Shown: positions 26,560-36,598 of the stretch, in pieces | Layout of the letters: each line of letters begins with the position of its first letter | How positions within the stretch are numbered: the stretch's first letter is position 1 | Source: Synechococcales cyanobacterium GL140_1_metabat_312 | Lineage (GTDB): Bacteria > Cyanobacteriota > Cyanobacteriia > Leptolyngbyales > Leptolyngbyaceae | NCBI GenBank assembly: GCA_025351345.1 | Contig: JANXWB010000017.1 | Span: 1 to 64,000, forward strand | Length of the DNA stretch: 64,000 nucleotides | Reading direction: 5' to 3' | Translations under genes and position numbers: made by a program | Notes under the pieces: generated by a model | The model's input: the letters and a program-made list of their open reading frames with translations, nothing else | Databases searched by the model: none | What the model was told of the DNA's origin: nothing

Positions 26560-27888
26560 ATGACGCCTAGCAATGACCCCCAATCGCTGATGCTCGATCG
26601 CTTGTATCCGACAGACCCTGAGGCCGAACATCCTCGGGCTTCGGTGATGGGTTCGGCCACGGGGGCGGCGGATAATGTCTATGCCTTTGGCGATACGGGC
26701 AACCATGCAGGAGCGGAGGTAACTTCGCCGATGGAGCCGAAGTTTGGAGAAAATTTAAAGAGTGGTGACATTGTGCCGAGTAGCGTTGCGAAAATTAAAG
26801 TCATTGGTGTAGGCGGAAGCGGCGGAAATGCGGTGAATCGGATGGTAGAGTCCGATGTGAATGGAGTGGAGTTCTGGTCAATTAATACCGACTCTCAAGC
26901 CTTAACCCAATCTGCGGCTCAAAAACGGCTTCAGATCGGACAAAAACTCACCCGAGGACTGGGAGCAGGCGGAAATCCTGCGATCGGCCAAAAGGCAGCC
27001 GAAGAGTCCCGTGAGGAAATTGCAGCGGCCCTTGAAGGTGCAGATTTAGTCTTTATTACCGCTGGCATGGGCGGCGGGACTGGAACTGGGGCGGCCCCGA
27101 TCGTCGCTGAAATCGCAAAAGAATTGGGCGCCCTGACCGTTGGCGTTGTCACCCGTCCATTTACCTTTGAAGGCCGTCGCCGGACGAACCAAGCTGATGA
27201 GGGATTGAGTGCGCTTCAGGGTCGCGTTGACACCTTGATTGTGATTCCTAATGACAAGCTGCTTTCCGTTATTTCAGAAAGCACTCCTGTTCAGGAAGCC
27301 TTCCGCACTGCTGACGATGTGTTGCGCCAAGGAGTTCAGGGAATTTCAGATATTATTATTATTCCCGGTTTGGTGAATGTAGATTTCGCTGATGTTCGAG
27401 CCGTAATGGCTGATGCTGGATCCGCGCTGATGGGTATCGGTATTGGATCGGGTAAATCTCGCGCTCGGGAAGCTGCCATGGCTGCGATTTCATCGCCATT
27501 ACTGGAGGCTTCGATCGATGGAGCACGGGGCGTAGTATTCAACATTACGGGCGGCTCTGATTTGACGCTGCGGGAAGTGAGTGAAGCCGCAGATATTATT
27601 TATGAGGTCGTGGATCCAAACGCGAATATTATTTTTGGTGCGGTTCTTGATGAAAAGCTCCAAGGTGAAATCCGAATTACGGTGATTGCAACGGGCTTTA
27701 CGGCTGAAGTGCAAGCTCAACAACAAATGGCAGCCCGTAGTCCCGGCGCACCCCGATCGCTCGGTAATAGTCCCCAATCTCCTGATGCAGCTCACCCCAC
27801 CAGAACACCCCTCCCAAAAACCAATCCTCTGCCCAATGCGGGACTCGATATTCCTGAGTTCTTGCAGCGTCGTCGTCCCTTGAGATAA
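26560..27888 (+). CDS. ftsZ: Cell division GTPase FtsZ
   Basis: FtsZ is the tubulin homologue that forms the division ring. The 442-aa protein has an N-terminal extension of about 75 residues typical of cyanobacteria, then the GTPase core: [17 protein letters not shown], the GTP-binding loop [12 protein letters not shown], and the T7 catalytic loop [12 protein letters not shown] Pro-rich linker leads to the C-terminal peptide [12 protein letters not shown], which binds membrane tethers and other division proteins. The start at 26560 follows 316 bp of non-coding DNA. It converges with moeA, and a hairpin separates them. Confidence 0.98.
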   Translation: MTPSNDPQSLMLDRLYPTDPEAEHPRASVMGSATGAADNVYAFGDTGNHAGAEVTSPMEPKFGENLKSGDIVPSSVAKIKVIGVGGSGGNAVNRMVESDVNGVEFWSINTDSQALTQSAAQKRLQIGQKLTRGLGAGGNPAIGQKAAEESREEIAAALEGADLVFITAGMGGGTGTGAAPIVAEIAKELGALTVGVVTRPFTFEGRRRTNQADEGLSALQGRVDTLIVIPNDKLLSVISESTPVQEAFRTADDVLRQGVQGISDIIIIPGLVNVDFADVRAVMADAGSALMGIGIGSGKSRAREAAMAAISSPLLEASIDGARGVVFNITGGSDLTLREVSEAADIIYEVVDPNANIIFGAVLDEKLQGEIRITVIATGFTAEVQAQQQMAARSPGAPRSLGNSPQSPDAAHPTRTPLPKTNPLPNAGLDIPEFLQRRRPLR

Positions 27889-27891
27889 GGG

Positions 27892-27918
27892 TTCCCCCTG
27901 TAGTGGATTAGGGGGGAT
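27892..27918. terminator. Convergent terminator hairpin between ftsZ and moeA
   Basis: TTCCCCCT (27892-27899) and AGGGGGGA (27910-27917) form a GC-rich stem across a 10-nt loop, between two convergent genes 38 bp apart. It can serve both, although neither side has a strong T-run. Confidence 0.5.
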
Positions 27919-27926
27919 CTAGAGAC

Positions 27927-29162
27927 CTAGAGAGATCCTCCAACTAGCATCACCGAAATCCGATCGCCTGCTTCCATTATGGTTTGGCCCACAGGTATTA
28001 TGGCCAACCCCGTACTGCCTGCAAGGTTGACAAGATTTCCCGAACTGCCGCTGCCCAGTGCAGGACAAAATTGTAAATCGTCACCACTGCCGAGGATCGT
28101 GCCCCAGAGGTAACTCTCTCGTTTGCCATCGGATTTTAGGGGTTGATGGGTGATTGCGGTGACGATTAACGGCGACCATGGACTGGTTTGGCCCGATCGT
28201 TTCCGCAGTGCAGGCAGGACAAATCGCCAAAATGTTACCAATGCTGATACTGGATTTCCGGGTAGCCCAAAATAAAGTTTGCCGTTGTGAAAGGTCGCGA
28301 AGGTGAGTGGCTTTCCGGGCTTAATCGCGATCGATCGAATTAAAATCTCCCCGCCCAATTCACCCAGCAATTCTTCAACATAGTCATAATCTCCCACAGA
28401 TACTCCACCAGATGAGATCACAACATCACAGCGATCGATAGCATCCTTCATCGCTAGTTTGAGACTTGTTCGATCGTCCTTGACGGAACCCAACGCGATC
28501 GCATCAAATCCGGCTTCGCTCAACAATGCCAATAACGCAATTTGATTAGAATCAACAATCTGTCCCGGCTGAAGGACTTGATCCGACAATACTAACTCAT
28601 CGCCTGTCGATAAAACGCCCACTCGAAGTTTGTTAAAGACAGGCACCATTAGACATTGAGCCGCTGCCAGCACCGCGATTTCAGGCCCACCAATCCGCAA
28701 TCCCGATCGTAAAAGCGGTTCCCCCGATCGGTAAAAACTGCCCTGATGTCGGACGAAATGACCAGACTTTGGCGGAGCTTGATTGATAGACAGTCGATCG
28801 CCCGATCGGGTTGTCCACTCCTGCATCACCACTGTATCTGCGCCCTCCGGCAACATCGAACCCGTTAAAATTCTCGCCGCTTGGCCTGGTCCGATCGAAC
28901 CCTGTGGAACCGAACCCGCCGGAATTTCCGTGATCACCTCTAGCTCAATGGGATTGTCCTCGCACGCATCAGCAACATCGTCGTAATGCACCGCATAGCC
29001 ATCCATTGCAGAATTATCCCAATGGGGAAAATCTAAAACACTTTCCACAGACTGGGCTAACAGATTTCCGATCGCCTCATACAATGGCACCTGTTCAACC
29101 TCCAACCCCAAAGGCTGAGCCGCATTCAAAATAATCTCTACCGCCGAGTCAACTGAAATCAT
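27927..29162 (-). CDS. moeA: Molybdopterin molybdenumtransferase MoeA
   Basis: MoeA inserts molybdate into adenylated molybdopterin to make molybdenum cofactor, which nitrate reductase needs. The 411-aa protein has the MoeA pattern: N-terminal linker, WDNSAMDGYAVHYDDV, ILTGSMLPEGADTVVMQEW, the catalytic domain VLSTGDELVL and SSGGVSVGDYDYVEELL, then GLPGNPVSALVTFWRF. Its length is normal. The gene is single here; other moa/mob genes are not in the window. Its upstream region divides it from rpmG. Confidence 0.95.
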   Translation of the reverse strand: MISVDSAVEIILNAAQPLGLEVEQVPLYEAIGNLLAQSVESVLDFPHWDNSAMDGYAVHYDDVADACEDNPIELEVITEIPAGSVPQGSIGPGQAARILTGSMLPEGADTVVMQEWTTRSGDRLSINQAPPKSGHFVRHQGSFYRSGEPLLRSGLRIGGPEIAVLAAAQCLMVPVFNKLRVGVLSTGDELVLSDQVLQPGQIVDSNQIALLALLSEAGFDAIALGSVKDDRTSLKLAMKDAIDRCDVVISSGGVSVGDYDYVEELLGELGGEILIRSIAIKPGKPLTFATFHNGKLYFGLPGNPVSALVTFWRFVLPALRKRSGQTSPWSPLIVTAITHQPLKSDGKRESYLWGTILGSGDDLQFCPALGSGSSGNLVNLAGSTGLAIIPVGQTIMEAGDRISVMLVGGSL

Positions 29163-29292
29163 CCTTAAATTTCCTCAAGAAAAATAGAGTAATGAAAATA
29201 GATCCTGAAATCAATGCGCGAAATGTCTACTCCTATGAAATAATGGATATTCGTGTTTGAAACAAGTACCTCCCCTTAGAGGTTTTAACCCC

Positions 29293-29487
29293 ATGGCAAA
29301 AAGTAAAGGCGTAAGAATTGTTATTACGCTCGAATGTACCGAGTGTCGGACCAATCCGGACAAACGATCGGCGGGCGTGTCTCGTTACACCACGATGAAA
29401 AATCGTCGTAACACCACAGCACGTATGGAACTCAGCAAGTTCTGCCCCCACTGCAACAAACATACTGTCCATCGCGAAATCAAGTAA
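29293..29487 (+). CDS. rpmG: 50S ribosomal protein L33
   Basis: A 64-aa ribosomal protein starting [18 protein letters not shown]. It keeps both zinc-binding pairs, Cys15/Cys18 and Cys51/Cys54, so it is the C+ zinc form. An upstream in-frame opening at 29257 would add 12 non-conserved residues. rpsR follows 157 bp downstream, the usual cyanobacterial pairing. Confidence 0.97.
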   Translation: MAKSKGVRIVITLECTECRTNPDKRSAGVSRYTTMKNRRNTTARMELSKFCPHCNKHTVHREIK

Positions 29488-29644
29488 GAATTTTGACGGG
29501 CAGTTGTGAGCTGAAGTGCTGAAATGCAATTTTCTCCCTGTCAATACATTTTCTACAGAACGCCGTTGGAAGTTTTGAACGGCTCTTGTGGCCCAAAAAA
29601 CTCAGAATCTACAAATTCTGTCCAATTCATCGAGTAGGTAAATC

Positions 29645-29860
29645 ATGGCTTATTTCCGTCGTCGAGTTTCTCCCATTAAACCGGGCGATCCGATCGATTA
29701 TAAAGATGTTGAACTGTTACGTAAGTTCATTACGGAGCGCGGAAAAATTCTGCCCCGGCGTATCACTGGCTTGACCTCGCGTCAGCAACGTGATCTCACA
29801 ACCGCTATCAAACGTGCGCGGATCTTGGCATTGCTGCCATTTGTAAATCAAGAGGGTTAG
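29645..29860 (+). CDS. rpsR: 30S ribosomal protein S18
   Basis: A 71-aa S18 protein, [20 protein letters not shown], with the conserved [20 protein letters not shown] core and [20 protein letters not shown] end. It is full length. A hairpin overlaps its stop codon, and an RNB-family ribonuclease gene follows. Confidence 0.98.
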   Translation: MAYFRRRVSPIKPGDPIDYKDVELLRKFITERGKILPRRITGLTSRQQRDLTTAIKRARILALLPFVNQEG

Positions 29861-29879
29861 TTTTCTTTAGGAAACTAAC
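29856..29879 (+). terminator. Hairpin overlapping the rpsR stop codon
   Basis: GTTAGTTT (29856-29863) pairs with AAACTAAC (29872-29879). The stem includes the rpsR stop codon and is followed by GTTAGATTTTG. It fits a terminator or attenuator between rpsR and the ribonuclease gene. Confidence 0.5.
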
Positions 29880-29983
29880 GTTAGATTTTGATAAAATTCT
29901 CGCTCTTTTCTGTACTAGGAGAGGGCGATAATTTTGGATAAGGACTGGGCCGAGTTGTTAATTTGCATAGAGCGCTGTTCCCC

Positions 29984-32029
29984 ATGGAAAAGGGTACGTT
30001 GGTTGAATTTCGAGTTGGAGGCGATCGGCGACTGGCCGTGATCGACCGGCCTGAGGGAAAAAAGAATTTTATTGCGATCGACGAGCGGGGCCATTCTCAT
30101 ACGCTGCATCCTCGCCAAATCGATTATCAAGTCCCCGGACAAGGGTTCAAGTCTACTGAGATTACGGCATTTTTAAAGCGCATCCAAGATTATCTCGATC
30201 CATCTAGTTTAGAAGTCGCTTGGGAACTCGTGACCGAAGAAGGTGGCGGAATCGTTCCAAAAGAACTCGCTCAACTGCTTTTTTCATCGATTGAGCCGGA
30301 GCAGTGCTATGCCTCTCATATTTTGTTGTCGGACGATCGGCTTTACTTTAAGCAAAAAGGCGATCGGTACGAACCACGCCCCAGCACTCAGGTCAACGAA
30401 CTTAAGCATCAGTCCCAAATGGAGCAACAGCGCCAACAGGAATGGCAAAGCTTTATTCTCCGACTACGAGACCATGTAGAAGCACGGCGTATTGATTCTG
30501 GCATTCCTATTCCGGTTTGGCTTAATTCCGATCGGCCTCGAATTGAAGCACTGGAAAAATATGCAACCTTTGGGGATGAGTCATCCTCACGGCTTAACGC
30601 TTTGGAGACTTTAGCTGCCGTTAATGCTCCAGAAACAATGCAGGGCGCATTGCAATTGTTGGTAGATTTGGGCGTGTGGAGTCCCCACGAAAATCTTTTC
30701 CTTCGACGCAGCTATATGCCTGTCCAATTCACTTCAACGGTTAATGACTTGGCCCACGATTATTTGGCCTCCGCCCCCCCTGACTTGGATACCGATCGTC
30801 TTGATCTAACCCACCTCAAGGTCTATACCATTGATGACGAGAGCACCTTAGAAGTTGATGATGGTCTCAGCATTGAAATAATGCCCGATGGTCGGGAGAA
30901 AATTTGGGTGCATATTGCCGACCCAACGCGCTGGATGACCCCCGGAGACACCCTAGATTTAGAAGCTCGGAAACGCTGCACGACTATTTATCTTCCGACG
31001 GGAATGGTCTCTATGTTGCCCGTCGAATTGGCGACCGGACCGATGAGCTTAAATGCTGGGGAAGTCTGTTGCGCGTTAAGTTTTGGGGTATTGTTGGCGG
31101 ATGATGGCAGCATTGAAGACTACAGCATCCATGCTAGCCACATCAAAGTTACCTATCGCCTCACCTATGAAGATGTTGAAGAAATGCTTCAGCTTGGACT
31201 ACAAACCGAGTCGGCTTTAGAATCTTTGGGGAAATGGGCAAAGTTAAGAACATCGTGGCGACAGTCTCAAGGCGCGATTACGATCGATATGCCCGAATCA
31301 AGTATTAAGGTGATCAATGACGGCGAAGAAATTATTTTGCAAGTGTTGCAGGATATTTTCCCACGGGATTTAGTCGCTGAAATGATGATTATGACGGGAG
31401 AAATTGCGGCTCGTTATGGTAGTGCTAATGGAATTCCGTTGTTATTTAGAGGTCAGACTCAGCCCGATTTACCGTCTGATGATGAATTGTTAGTGATTCC
31501 GGCTGGACCTGCTCGCGCTTGTGCCCTACGCCGCTGTATGCCGAAGAGTGAAATGAGTGTGTCCCCAGTGCGTCACGCGAGTTTGGGGCTGGACTACTAT
31601 GCTCAAGTGACCTCACCGATTCGTCGTTATAGTGACCTGCTGGCCCATTTCCAAATCAAGGCCCATCTGCGGGGTGATGAATTACCGTTCTCTGAAGTAG
31701 ATGTGGAACATATTACGGTTGGTATTCTCAGTACAGTTCAGGAGTCTAATTTTCTTGAACGTCAGACGAATCGTTACTGGAGTTTGGAATTCTTGCGACG
31801 CAATATGGATGAAATTTGGACTTCAATGATGTTGCGCTGGCTCAGAGAACACGAGGGGCTAGCCTCTGTAATGCTAGAAGATCTAGGACTAGAATTTGCA
31901 ATGCATTTCGATCGGCCTATTTCACCAGGCGATCGGTTACAGCTTCGAGTATTGCGCTCTGATCCAAGACGGGATCAAGTGGATTTACAAGAAGTTTATA
32001 ATCATCTTCCAGAACAGGTGGAAGGGTGA
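29984..32029 (+). CDS. RNase R/II-type exoribonuclease (RNB domain)
   Basis: A 681-aa processive 3'-5' exoribonuclease of the RNB family, related to RNase II/R of bacteria and RNR1 of plastids. The catalytic acidic loop reads YTIDDESTLEVDDGLSIE, keeping three Asp ligands and having Glu at the second of the four classical positions. The later RNB signature is FRGQTQPDLPSDDEL and then LDYYAQVTSPIRRYSDLLAH. A short S1-like region closes the protein. The ATG at 29984 (MEKGTLVEF) is preferred over a TTG 21 bp upstream. The location after rpmG-rpsR is a common cyanobacterial order. Confidence 0.93.
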   Translation: MEKGTLVEFRVGGDRRLAVIDRPEGKKNFIAIDERGHSHTLHPRQIDYQVPGQGFKSTEITAFLKRIQDYLDPSSLEVAWELVTEEGGGIVPKELAQLLFSSIEPEQCYASHILLSDDRLYFKQKGDRYEPRPSTQVNELKHQSQMEQQRQQEWQSFILRLRDHVEARRIDSGIPIPVWLNSDRPRIEALEKYATFGDESSSRLNALETLAAVNAPETMQGALQLLVDLGVWSPHENLFLRRSYMPVQFTSTVNDLAHDYLASAPPDLDTDRLDLTHLKVYTIDDESTLEVDDGLSIEIMPDGREKIWVHIADPTRWMTPGDTLDLEARKRCTTIYLPTGMVSMLPVELATGPMSLNAGEVCCALSFGVLLADDGSIEDYSIHASHIKVTYRLTYEDVEEMLQLGLQTESALESLGKWAKLRTSWRQSQGAITIDMPESSIKVINDGEEIILQVLQDIFPRDLVAEMMIMTGEIAARYGSANGIPLLFRGQTQPDLPSDDELLVIPAGPARACALRRCMPKSEMSVSPVRHASLGLDYYAQVTSPIRRYSDLLAHFQIKAHLRGDELPFSEVDVEHITVGILSTVQESNFLERQTNRYWSLEFLRRNMDEIWTSMMLRWLREHEGLASVMLEDLGLEFAMHFDRPISPGDRLQLRVLRSDPRRDQVDLQEVYNHLPEQVEG

Positions 32030-32122
32030 TGGAGTCTTGAATTGAGGATGCTCCTGGAGTGGATTTTCTCCTATTTGCCCCTTGGTCATGGATTATTTAT
32101 TCATTAGTTAAGCAGCGATTGC

Positions 32123-32731
32123 TTATGCGGCAACAAAAAACTCGAAGCTTAGGTTGCACAGTGTAACTACATCACCATCGGCTAGGGCATAGCGTTTCAG
32201 AACGGAAAGCCGCTTGCGATTTAGATAGGTGCCATTGCTGCTGCCTACATCCATCAGGTAAAAGCCTTGTTGAACGTCATAACCGACGACCGCGTGGCAT
32301 CGTGACACTGATCGGTCATGGACCACGATCGCACAATTGCGGCTGCGTCCAATTAACCAAGTCGAACTTAATGCGGTGACGAATGGGGTATTGGCATGAC
32401 AAAGATTGGTGGTTAGGAATGCACGATGGTTGTGCTGAGCGGCTTGAATGTAGTAGGACAATGCCGGGGGTACATCTAGGGGAATTATGGGTTCGTCTAA
32501 TTGATTGCGCTCCGTTAAATCCCCGACTTCTGGTCCACTAATCGGAGCCGGACGACTATTACCTTGATTATTATCAGGTTCCATCGTTAGGGACCTAGTT
32601 GCTGCAAACATCTCCAAAACATCATTCTTTTTATTGGTTTTATAGTCATCATAAGCATCTTCTCGGTTGGTAATCGTTAAGCTGCTAGCTGAATAGTTAT
32701 GGGTTGAAGATAGGTTTCTGTTAAGGGTCAT
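32123..32731 (-). CDS. FHA-domain protein
   Basis: A 202-aa protein with a poorly conserved N-terminal half and a C-terminal forkhead-associated domain at about 115-200. The domain shows WLIGRSRNCAIVVHDRSVSRCHAVV and VGSSNGTYLNRKRL, the phosphothreonine-binding residues of the fold. Such proteins read Ser/Thr kinase signalling; no kinase gene is adjacent. The start is not certain; an internal ATG would remove about 40 residues. Confidence 0.88.
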   Translation of the reverse strand: MTLNRNLSSTHNYSASSLTITNREDAYDDYKTNKKNDVLEMFAATRSLTMEPDNNQGNSRPAPISGPEVGDLTERNQLDEPIIPLDVPPALSYYIQAAQHNHRAFLTTNLCHANTPFVTALSSTWLIGRSRNCAIVVHDRSVSRCHAVVGYDVQQGFYLMDVGSSNGTYLNRKRLSVLKRYALADGDVVTLCNLSFEFFVAA

Positions 32732-33070
32732 GAATAGCGGCAGTGAAATAACTGCAATGGAGGAATGCGGGAATTAAAGTAGGTGACGATTTAAAAAGTA
32801 GCCAATTCATAAATGTGGTATTTCCAGGAAAGGAATATTTCTTCAGGTGAATGAAGTTTACAAATTCTAATCTTAATTGTTATCCGTGGAATTACGTAAG
32901 TGAGATCATCAATTAAGGGTGAGCAAACACGAGATAACCTGCGCTTGGCAACAGTATCAACCCTACTCTTAGTCAAAACTTCACATCTTTTGAGATTCTA
33001 GCCATTTTGCCTCCTTTCTCTTCAGAGCAAATTCAAATTTCACCTCCGATTTCCGATTTGAGATAAAGAT
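32732..33070. other. 339-bp gap, no gene seen
   Basis: The stretch between the FHA gene start and the end of the oxidoreductase gene holds no convincing coding frame or strong hairpin. It probably contains the FHA gene promoter. Confidence 0.3.
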
Positions 33071-34273
33071 TCAACTCATTCCAAAGCGCGACGGCAGAAG
33101 AGTTTGTAACTCTTTATCAGGCTCACTTGCAACTAGATTTTTATCTGAGGCAAGCTGATGTGCAAAGCGCTTGGCTGTTGCGGGAACTAAGGCCATGGGG
33201 TTGCTGAATCCTGAAAACACTTGTACACGACGATCGTCCCCTACGGGACCAACCAACGGGAGATGATCGGCGCTAAAGGCGACTGTACAGGTCACCCAAC
33301 GTCCCGGAACTTGGGCTACTTTAGGTAAGATCTTCGCTAATTCCGATCGCATCCACTGTTCACTGGTCTCGGGTGATGACTGTGGGGCTAGACTTGTCTG
33401 GGTGCGGCTGATTTGCCCAAACCGGAGACTCCCATCGGCAAACTGTAAGGCTCCTGCATCAAGAATTGGTGGGGTTAGATCTTGATTATGGCCCGTCAGT
33501 CCTGCTTCCCAAGGTCCATCATCTATGGCCGCCGATCGTTCTAATTCAAAACGCCCAATTTCCGCAGGCATTACCACCGATCGCATCTGAAGATCGCATG
33601 GATCTGTTTCGATCGATTCTGCATGACTAAAATATTGACGAATGGCTAAGCCTGAGTCCCGTAATAACGACCGAGTTCCGCCTCCCGTACATAAGATCAC
33701 CCGATCGCTGTGATAGGTCTCTAATTTTCCATGCACTCGAACCCCATCCGATTCAGAGCTGATAGTTAAGACCCGATCGTAGGTTCTGTGTCCGCCAAGT
33801 CGCACCATGGTTTGACAGTAAGCATTGGCCGTTGCGATCGGATTGATGTGGGCATGGGGCATCAAAAGTGCAGCAGCGATTCCATCTGGATTTAATAACG
33901 GTTCTAGCTCTACAGCTTCAGCAGGAGTTAAAAGCTGAGGCTGCTTTGTAAAAAAAGCATAGGTTTTGAGAACGGCGATCGGATCTTGAGAATGGTCAAT
34001 GGTCCCAATCAGGGGTAATTCACGAAACTCGGTGGGTAGGTCTAATGCACCCACATTCTCGCGATGGATTTCAAGGCTTTCTGCTGCTAGCGATCGGGTT
34101 AAGTCCGTCATGCCTGCCCAATAGGAAATCCCGCCGTAGCTATAGCGCGTGGCACTAGGAGCATTTTTATCTTGCTCGATTAATAAAACGCTCACACCAA
34201 GCCGCACTAATTCGTAGGCCAGAGATGCTCCCGTGATACCCGATCCGATGATGATGACCTCGTAGAACTGCAT
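33071..34273 (-). CDS. FAD-dependent oxidoreductase, DAO family
   Basis: A 400-aa flavoprotein of the D-amino-acid/glycine oxidase superfamily. The Rossmann dinucleotide-binding motif is EVIIIGSGITGASLAYELVR, immediately after the start, and the C-terminal FAD contact is HLPLVGPVGDDRRVQVFSGF. Substrate is not deducible; glycine oxidase-like, sarcosine oxidase-like and deaminating roles are all possible. Two ATGs, at 34285 and 34273, are possible starts; the latter places the Rossmann strand closer to the N-terminus. It is divergent from a small exported protein gene. Confidence 0.85.
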   Translation of the reverse strand: MQFYEVIIIGSGITGASLAYELVRLGVSVLLIEQDKNAPSATRYSYGGISYWAGMTDLTRSLAAESLEIHRENVGALDLPTEFRELPLIGTIDHSQDPIAVLKTYAFFTKQPQLLTPAEAVELEPLLNPDGIAAALLMPHAHINPIATANAYCQTMVRLGGHRTYDRVLTISSESDGVRVHGKLETYHSDRVILCTGGGTRSLLRDSGLAIRQYFSHAESIETDPCDLQMRSVVMPAEIGRFELERSAAIDDGPWEAGLTGHNQDLTPPILDAGALQFADGSLRFGQISRTQTSLAPQSSPETSEQWMRSELAKILPKVAQVPGRWVTCTVAFSADHLPLVGPVGDDRRVQVFSGFSNPMALVPATAKRFAHQLASDKNLVASEPDKELQTLLPSRFGMS

Positions 34274-34361
34274 GGGGATTCGCATAGTTTTGGTGATCTG
34301 TGAGTATATTGTATTGTCTCCTCATCGGGGATCCAACACTATCTAGTCTTGGAGAATTTTC

Positions 34362-34586
34362 ATGGGATGGCGATCGGATTGGAAATTTCGGAAATTTGGA
34401 CTAATACTCGCCGCTAGCTTAATGGTGATAAGTTTCATGGTGGTCAATGTCCAGCGCAGTTCCGCCCAAATCTCCTCACCCGCCTTTGTCCCCCAGCCTA
34501 ATCGTCACGCCTACAACCCCACGACTTGGAAATACGATATCGGTGCTCATCTCGGTAACCCAAGCGCCGATCGTTCAGATGACTAG
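34362..34586 (+). CDS. Small exported protein of unknown function
   Basis: A 74-aa protein preceded by a GGAG ribosome-binding site. Its N-terminus has basic residues (WKFRKFG), a hydrophobic core LILAASLMVISFMVVNV and an SSAQ cleavage-like site, so a mature peptide of about 39 residues, rich in Asn and Pro, is expected outside the membrane. I do not recognise the family. The following 350 bp do not continue the frame. Confidence 0.5.
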   Translation: MGWRSDWKFRKFGLILAASLMVISFMVVNVQRSSAQISSPAFVPQPNRHAYNPTTWKYDIGAHLGNPSADRSDD

Positions 34587-34934
34587 CAGCGGGCACTAAA
34601 ATCTACTCGGCCTACGAACTGGGGCAAAAAATGATGGCGATCCTTAATTCTCCGCCCCCTCTGATACCGCTAGGCACGTTGAAAATTTAAGCTCAAATTG
34701 GAGGAGTTGCCGAGATTCAAAGTGAGACTGTTTCCCTTCAGAACCGATCGTCCTCCACCCAGCGCAGATGTGCATAATATTTTTCTTCCCATGAACAGTA
34801 TCCAGATGAACTTGGCGATCGGGTTCAAGCGGGCTAAAAGATCGGAATTTTAGGGCATACGGGGAACTCCAGTTGTTCCCCAGTCAACGGAGTGGTAAAG
34901 ACAGGGGCATGAAAGCAGAACGATCGGAAAACTG
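34587..34934. other. 348-bp gap with a small hairpin
   Basis: No gene is recognised. A GGGGAAC/GTTCCCC hairpin lies at 34861-34881, about 55 bp past the end of the minus-strand rodZ gene, and may help terminate that transcript. A region at 34700-34757 looks superficially tRNA-like but fails on inspection. Confidence 0.35.
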
Positions 34935-35753
34935 CTATTCTGAACTCGTCAGACGTATGGCTGTCAACTGAGACGTGGGCGGGAATGCAACTTCCTGAAC
35001 CGTTCCAGGAGCACCCAACGGTGAGGCTTTACCGTTATTGAAGCTGACCATGATCGCTCCAGCATTTCCAGCACGTACCACAAGCTGCTTTTTCGCATCC
35101 CAACTTCGCGTCGTGCCTTCCGTCAATATGCCTTCAAAGGCTTCCTGACCGTCGGCCACAACCCGAACCCAAGACTGATCCGTCAATGTCACTCCAACCC
35201 GAACACCTTGATTCGGCGCACTTGGAGAAGGCTTAGCGGCCAACGTCTTGGGGTTGGGTCCAAGGGAAGTGGTGGATTGTGGCAGGCTTTCTTTAAATTT
35301 TTGTAAGCTTTCCTGGCTTAACTCTGGCTGAGCATTGGACTGGCTCAGGAGTGCTGAGACGGCCTGAACCGATATTCCCAACAAGACTAAATAGCCAAAA
35401 TAGAGATGGACGCTTCGTAGTTGTCCAAACATTGGGAATTTTAAGCGCCAAGGAGTTTGCTGCTGCTCGGGTATCCCAGATTGGGCAAACTCGCTAGAAA
35501 AATATAATCCGTTGAGACCGATCGCGTTGGCGTACTGTCGAATAAAGCTTTGAATGTAGACAGACTCTGGCAAATCTTTTAGGCGACCTTCTTCGATCGC
35601 TTTTAAAAGACGGGTCTGAATGTGAGTCCGTTCCGCAACATCTTCCAATGAGATGTCGAGCTGGCGACGAGATTGACTCAATCGCTCACCGAGATCAGCA
35701 AGTTTTACTGCCTGTTGTTCATTAGCTATTTGGAGAAGTTTCTTCTTCCTCAT
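34935..35753 (-). CDS. rodZ: RodZ-like protein
   Basis: A 272-aa protein with RodZ architecture. The N-terminal helix-turn-helix, LGERLSQSRRQLDISLEDVA and QTRLLKAIEEGRLKDLPE, binds MreB in studied bacteria. One membrane segment lies at about 130-150, and the C-terminal beta-rich DUF4115 domain reads VTLTDQSWVRVVADGQEAFE. RodZ helps set cell shape. The gene is 11 bp downstream of a pseudouridine synthase gene in the same direction, so they are probably cotranscribed. Confidence 0.88.
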   Translation of the reverse strand: MRKKKLLQIANEQQAVKLADLGERLSQSRRQLDISLEDVAERTHIQTRLLKAIEEGRLKDLPESVYIQSFIRQYANAIGLNGLYFSSEFAQSGIPEQQQTPWRLKFPMFGQLRSVHLYFGYLVLLGISVQAVSALLSQSNAQPELSQESLQKFKESLPQSTTSLGPNPKTLAAKPSPSAPNQGVRVGVTLTDQSWVRVVADGQEAFEGILTEGTTRSWDAKKQLVVRAGNAGAIMVSFNNGKASPLGAPGTVQEVAFPPTSQLTAIRLTSSE

Positions 35754-35764
35754 AACGGGTGCTC

Positions 35765-36598
35765 CTAAGCTCCGGTCGCCATAATCAATGGTAAATGAAA
35801 TGTGGACTTTAGAAAAGTCAGTTCAGAACATGTGATGGAACGATAAGTCCCTGGAGAGAGAGTCCGAGACCCATGGGCCTGGAGCTGAATCTCCCCGATC
35901 GCAGTTCGATGAAGCCGGGTAACAGCATGACCGAGTTGTTGAGCAACCCGACGAATCTGCCGATTCCGACCTTCACGCATTATGATTTCAAGCAATGTCT
36001 GATGGGGAAATGTTTGAAGTACATTAACTTCTGCGGGTAGGGTTTTTCGTCCTTCAAGCAGAACTCCTCGTCGCCATTGATTTAATACTTCTAGACATGG
36101 ATGGCCTTCAACATAGACCTCGTAGGTTTTAGAAACTTCATGCCTCGGATGGGTCAACCCAAAGGTTAATGCTCCATCGTTCGTTAGAATAAGTGCGCCT
36201 GTTGAGTCAGTATCAAGCCGTCCTACGGGATGAAGTCCATGTCCAGTCTGAATACTTTGGGGTAAACAGTCTAAAATAGTTTTCCGTCCTCGGGGATCGG
36301 CGCAAGTTGAAACCATACCACGGGGTTTGTTTAACAACAGGTAGATTAGGTCTGGTCGCTGAGTCGGGGTTAACGATCGGCCTTTCACCTCAATTTGATC
36401 GACATTTGGGTCTGCTACTTGTCCCAATACCGCCACAATGCCATTTACACGAACGTCACCTGCAATAATCATCGATTCTGCTTGACGACGGGATGCAATG
36501 CCCCACGATCGCAAAATTTTTTGCAATCGTTCAGGCTGGGGGAGACTGGAGGACAATGCGGGCAGACCATAACTTAGTTCAAAATTTGGTTCAGACAT
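35765..36598 (-). CDS. RsuA/RluB-family rRNA pseudouridine synthase
   Basis: The enzyme converts a specific uridine in rRNA to pseudouridine. The 277-aa protein has an N-terminal S4 RNA-binding domain (RLQKILRSWGIASRRQAESM) and the catalytic RsuA-family motif HPVGRLDTDSTGALILTNDG with its Asp, then REGRNRQIRRVAQQLGH. RluB or RluE-type targeting cannot be distinguished with confidence. It shares an operon with rodZ. Confidence 0.92.
   Translation of the reverse strand: MSEPNFELSYGLPALSSSLPQPERLQKILRSWGIASRRQAESMIIAGDVRVNGIVAVLGQVADPNVDQIEVKGRSLTPTQRPDLIYLLLNKPRGMVSTCADPRGRKTILDCLPQSIQTGHGLHPVGRLDTDSTGALILTNDGALTFGLTHPRHEVSKTYEVYVEGHPCLEVLNQWRRGVLLEGRKTLPAEVNVLQTFPHQTLLEIIMREGRNRQIRRVAQQLGHAVTRLHRTAIGEIQLQAHGSRTLSPGTYRSITCSELTFLKSTFHLPLIMATGA

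Noticed and set aside
34700-34757. tRNA-like stretch beginning GGAGGAGTTGCCGAG and ending TCCTCCA
   Set aside because: The ends can pair, but it is only 58 nt and lacks a T-arm with GTTCRAATC and a proper anticodon stem.
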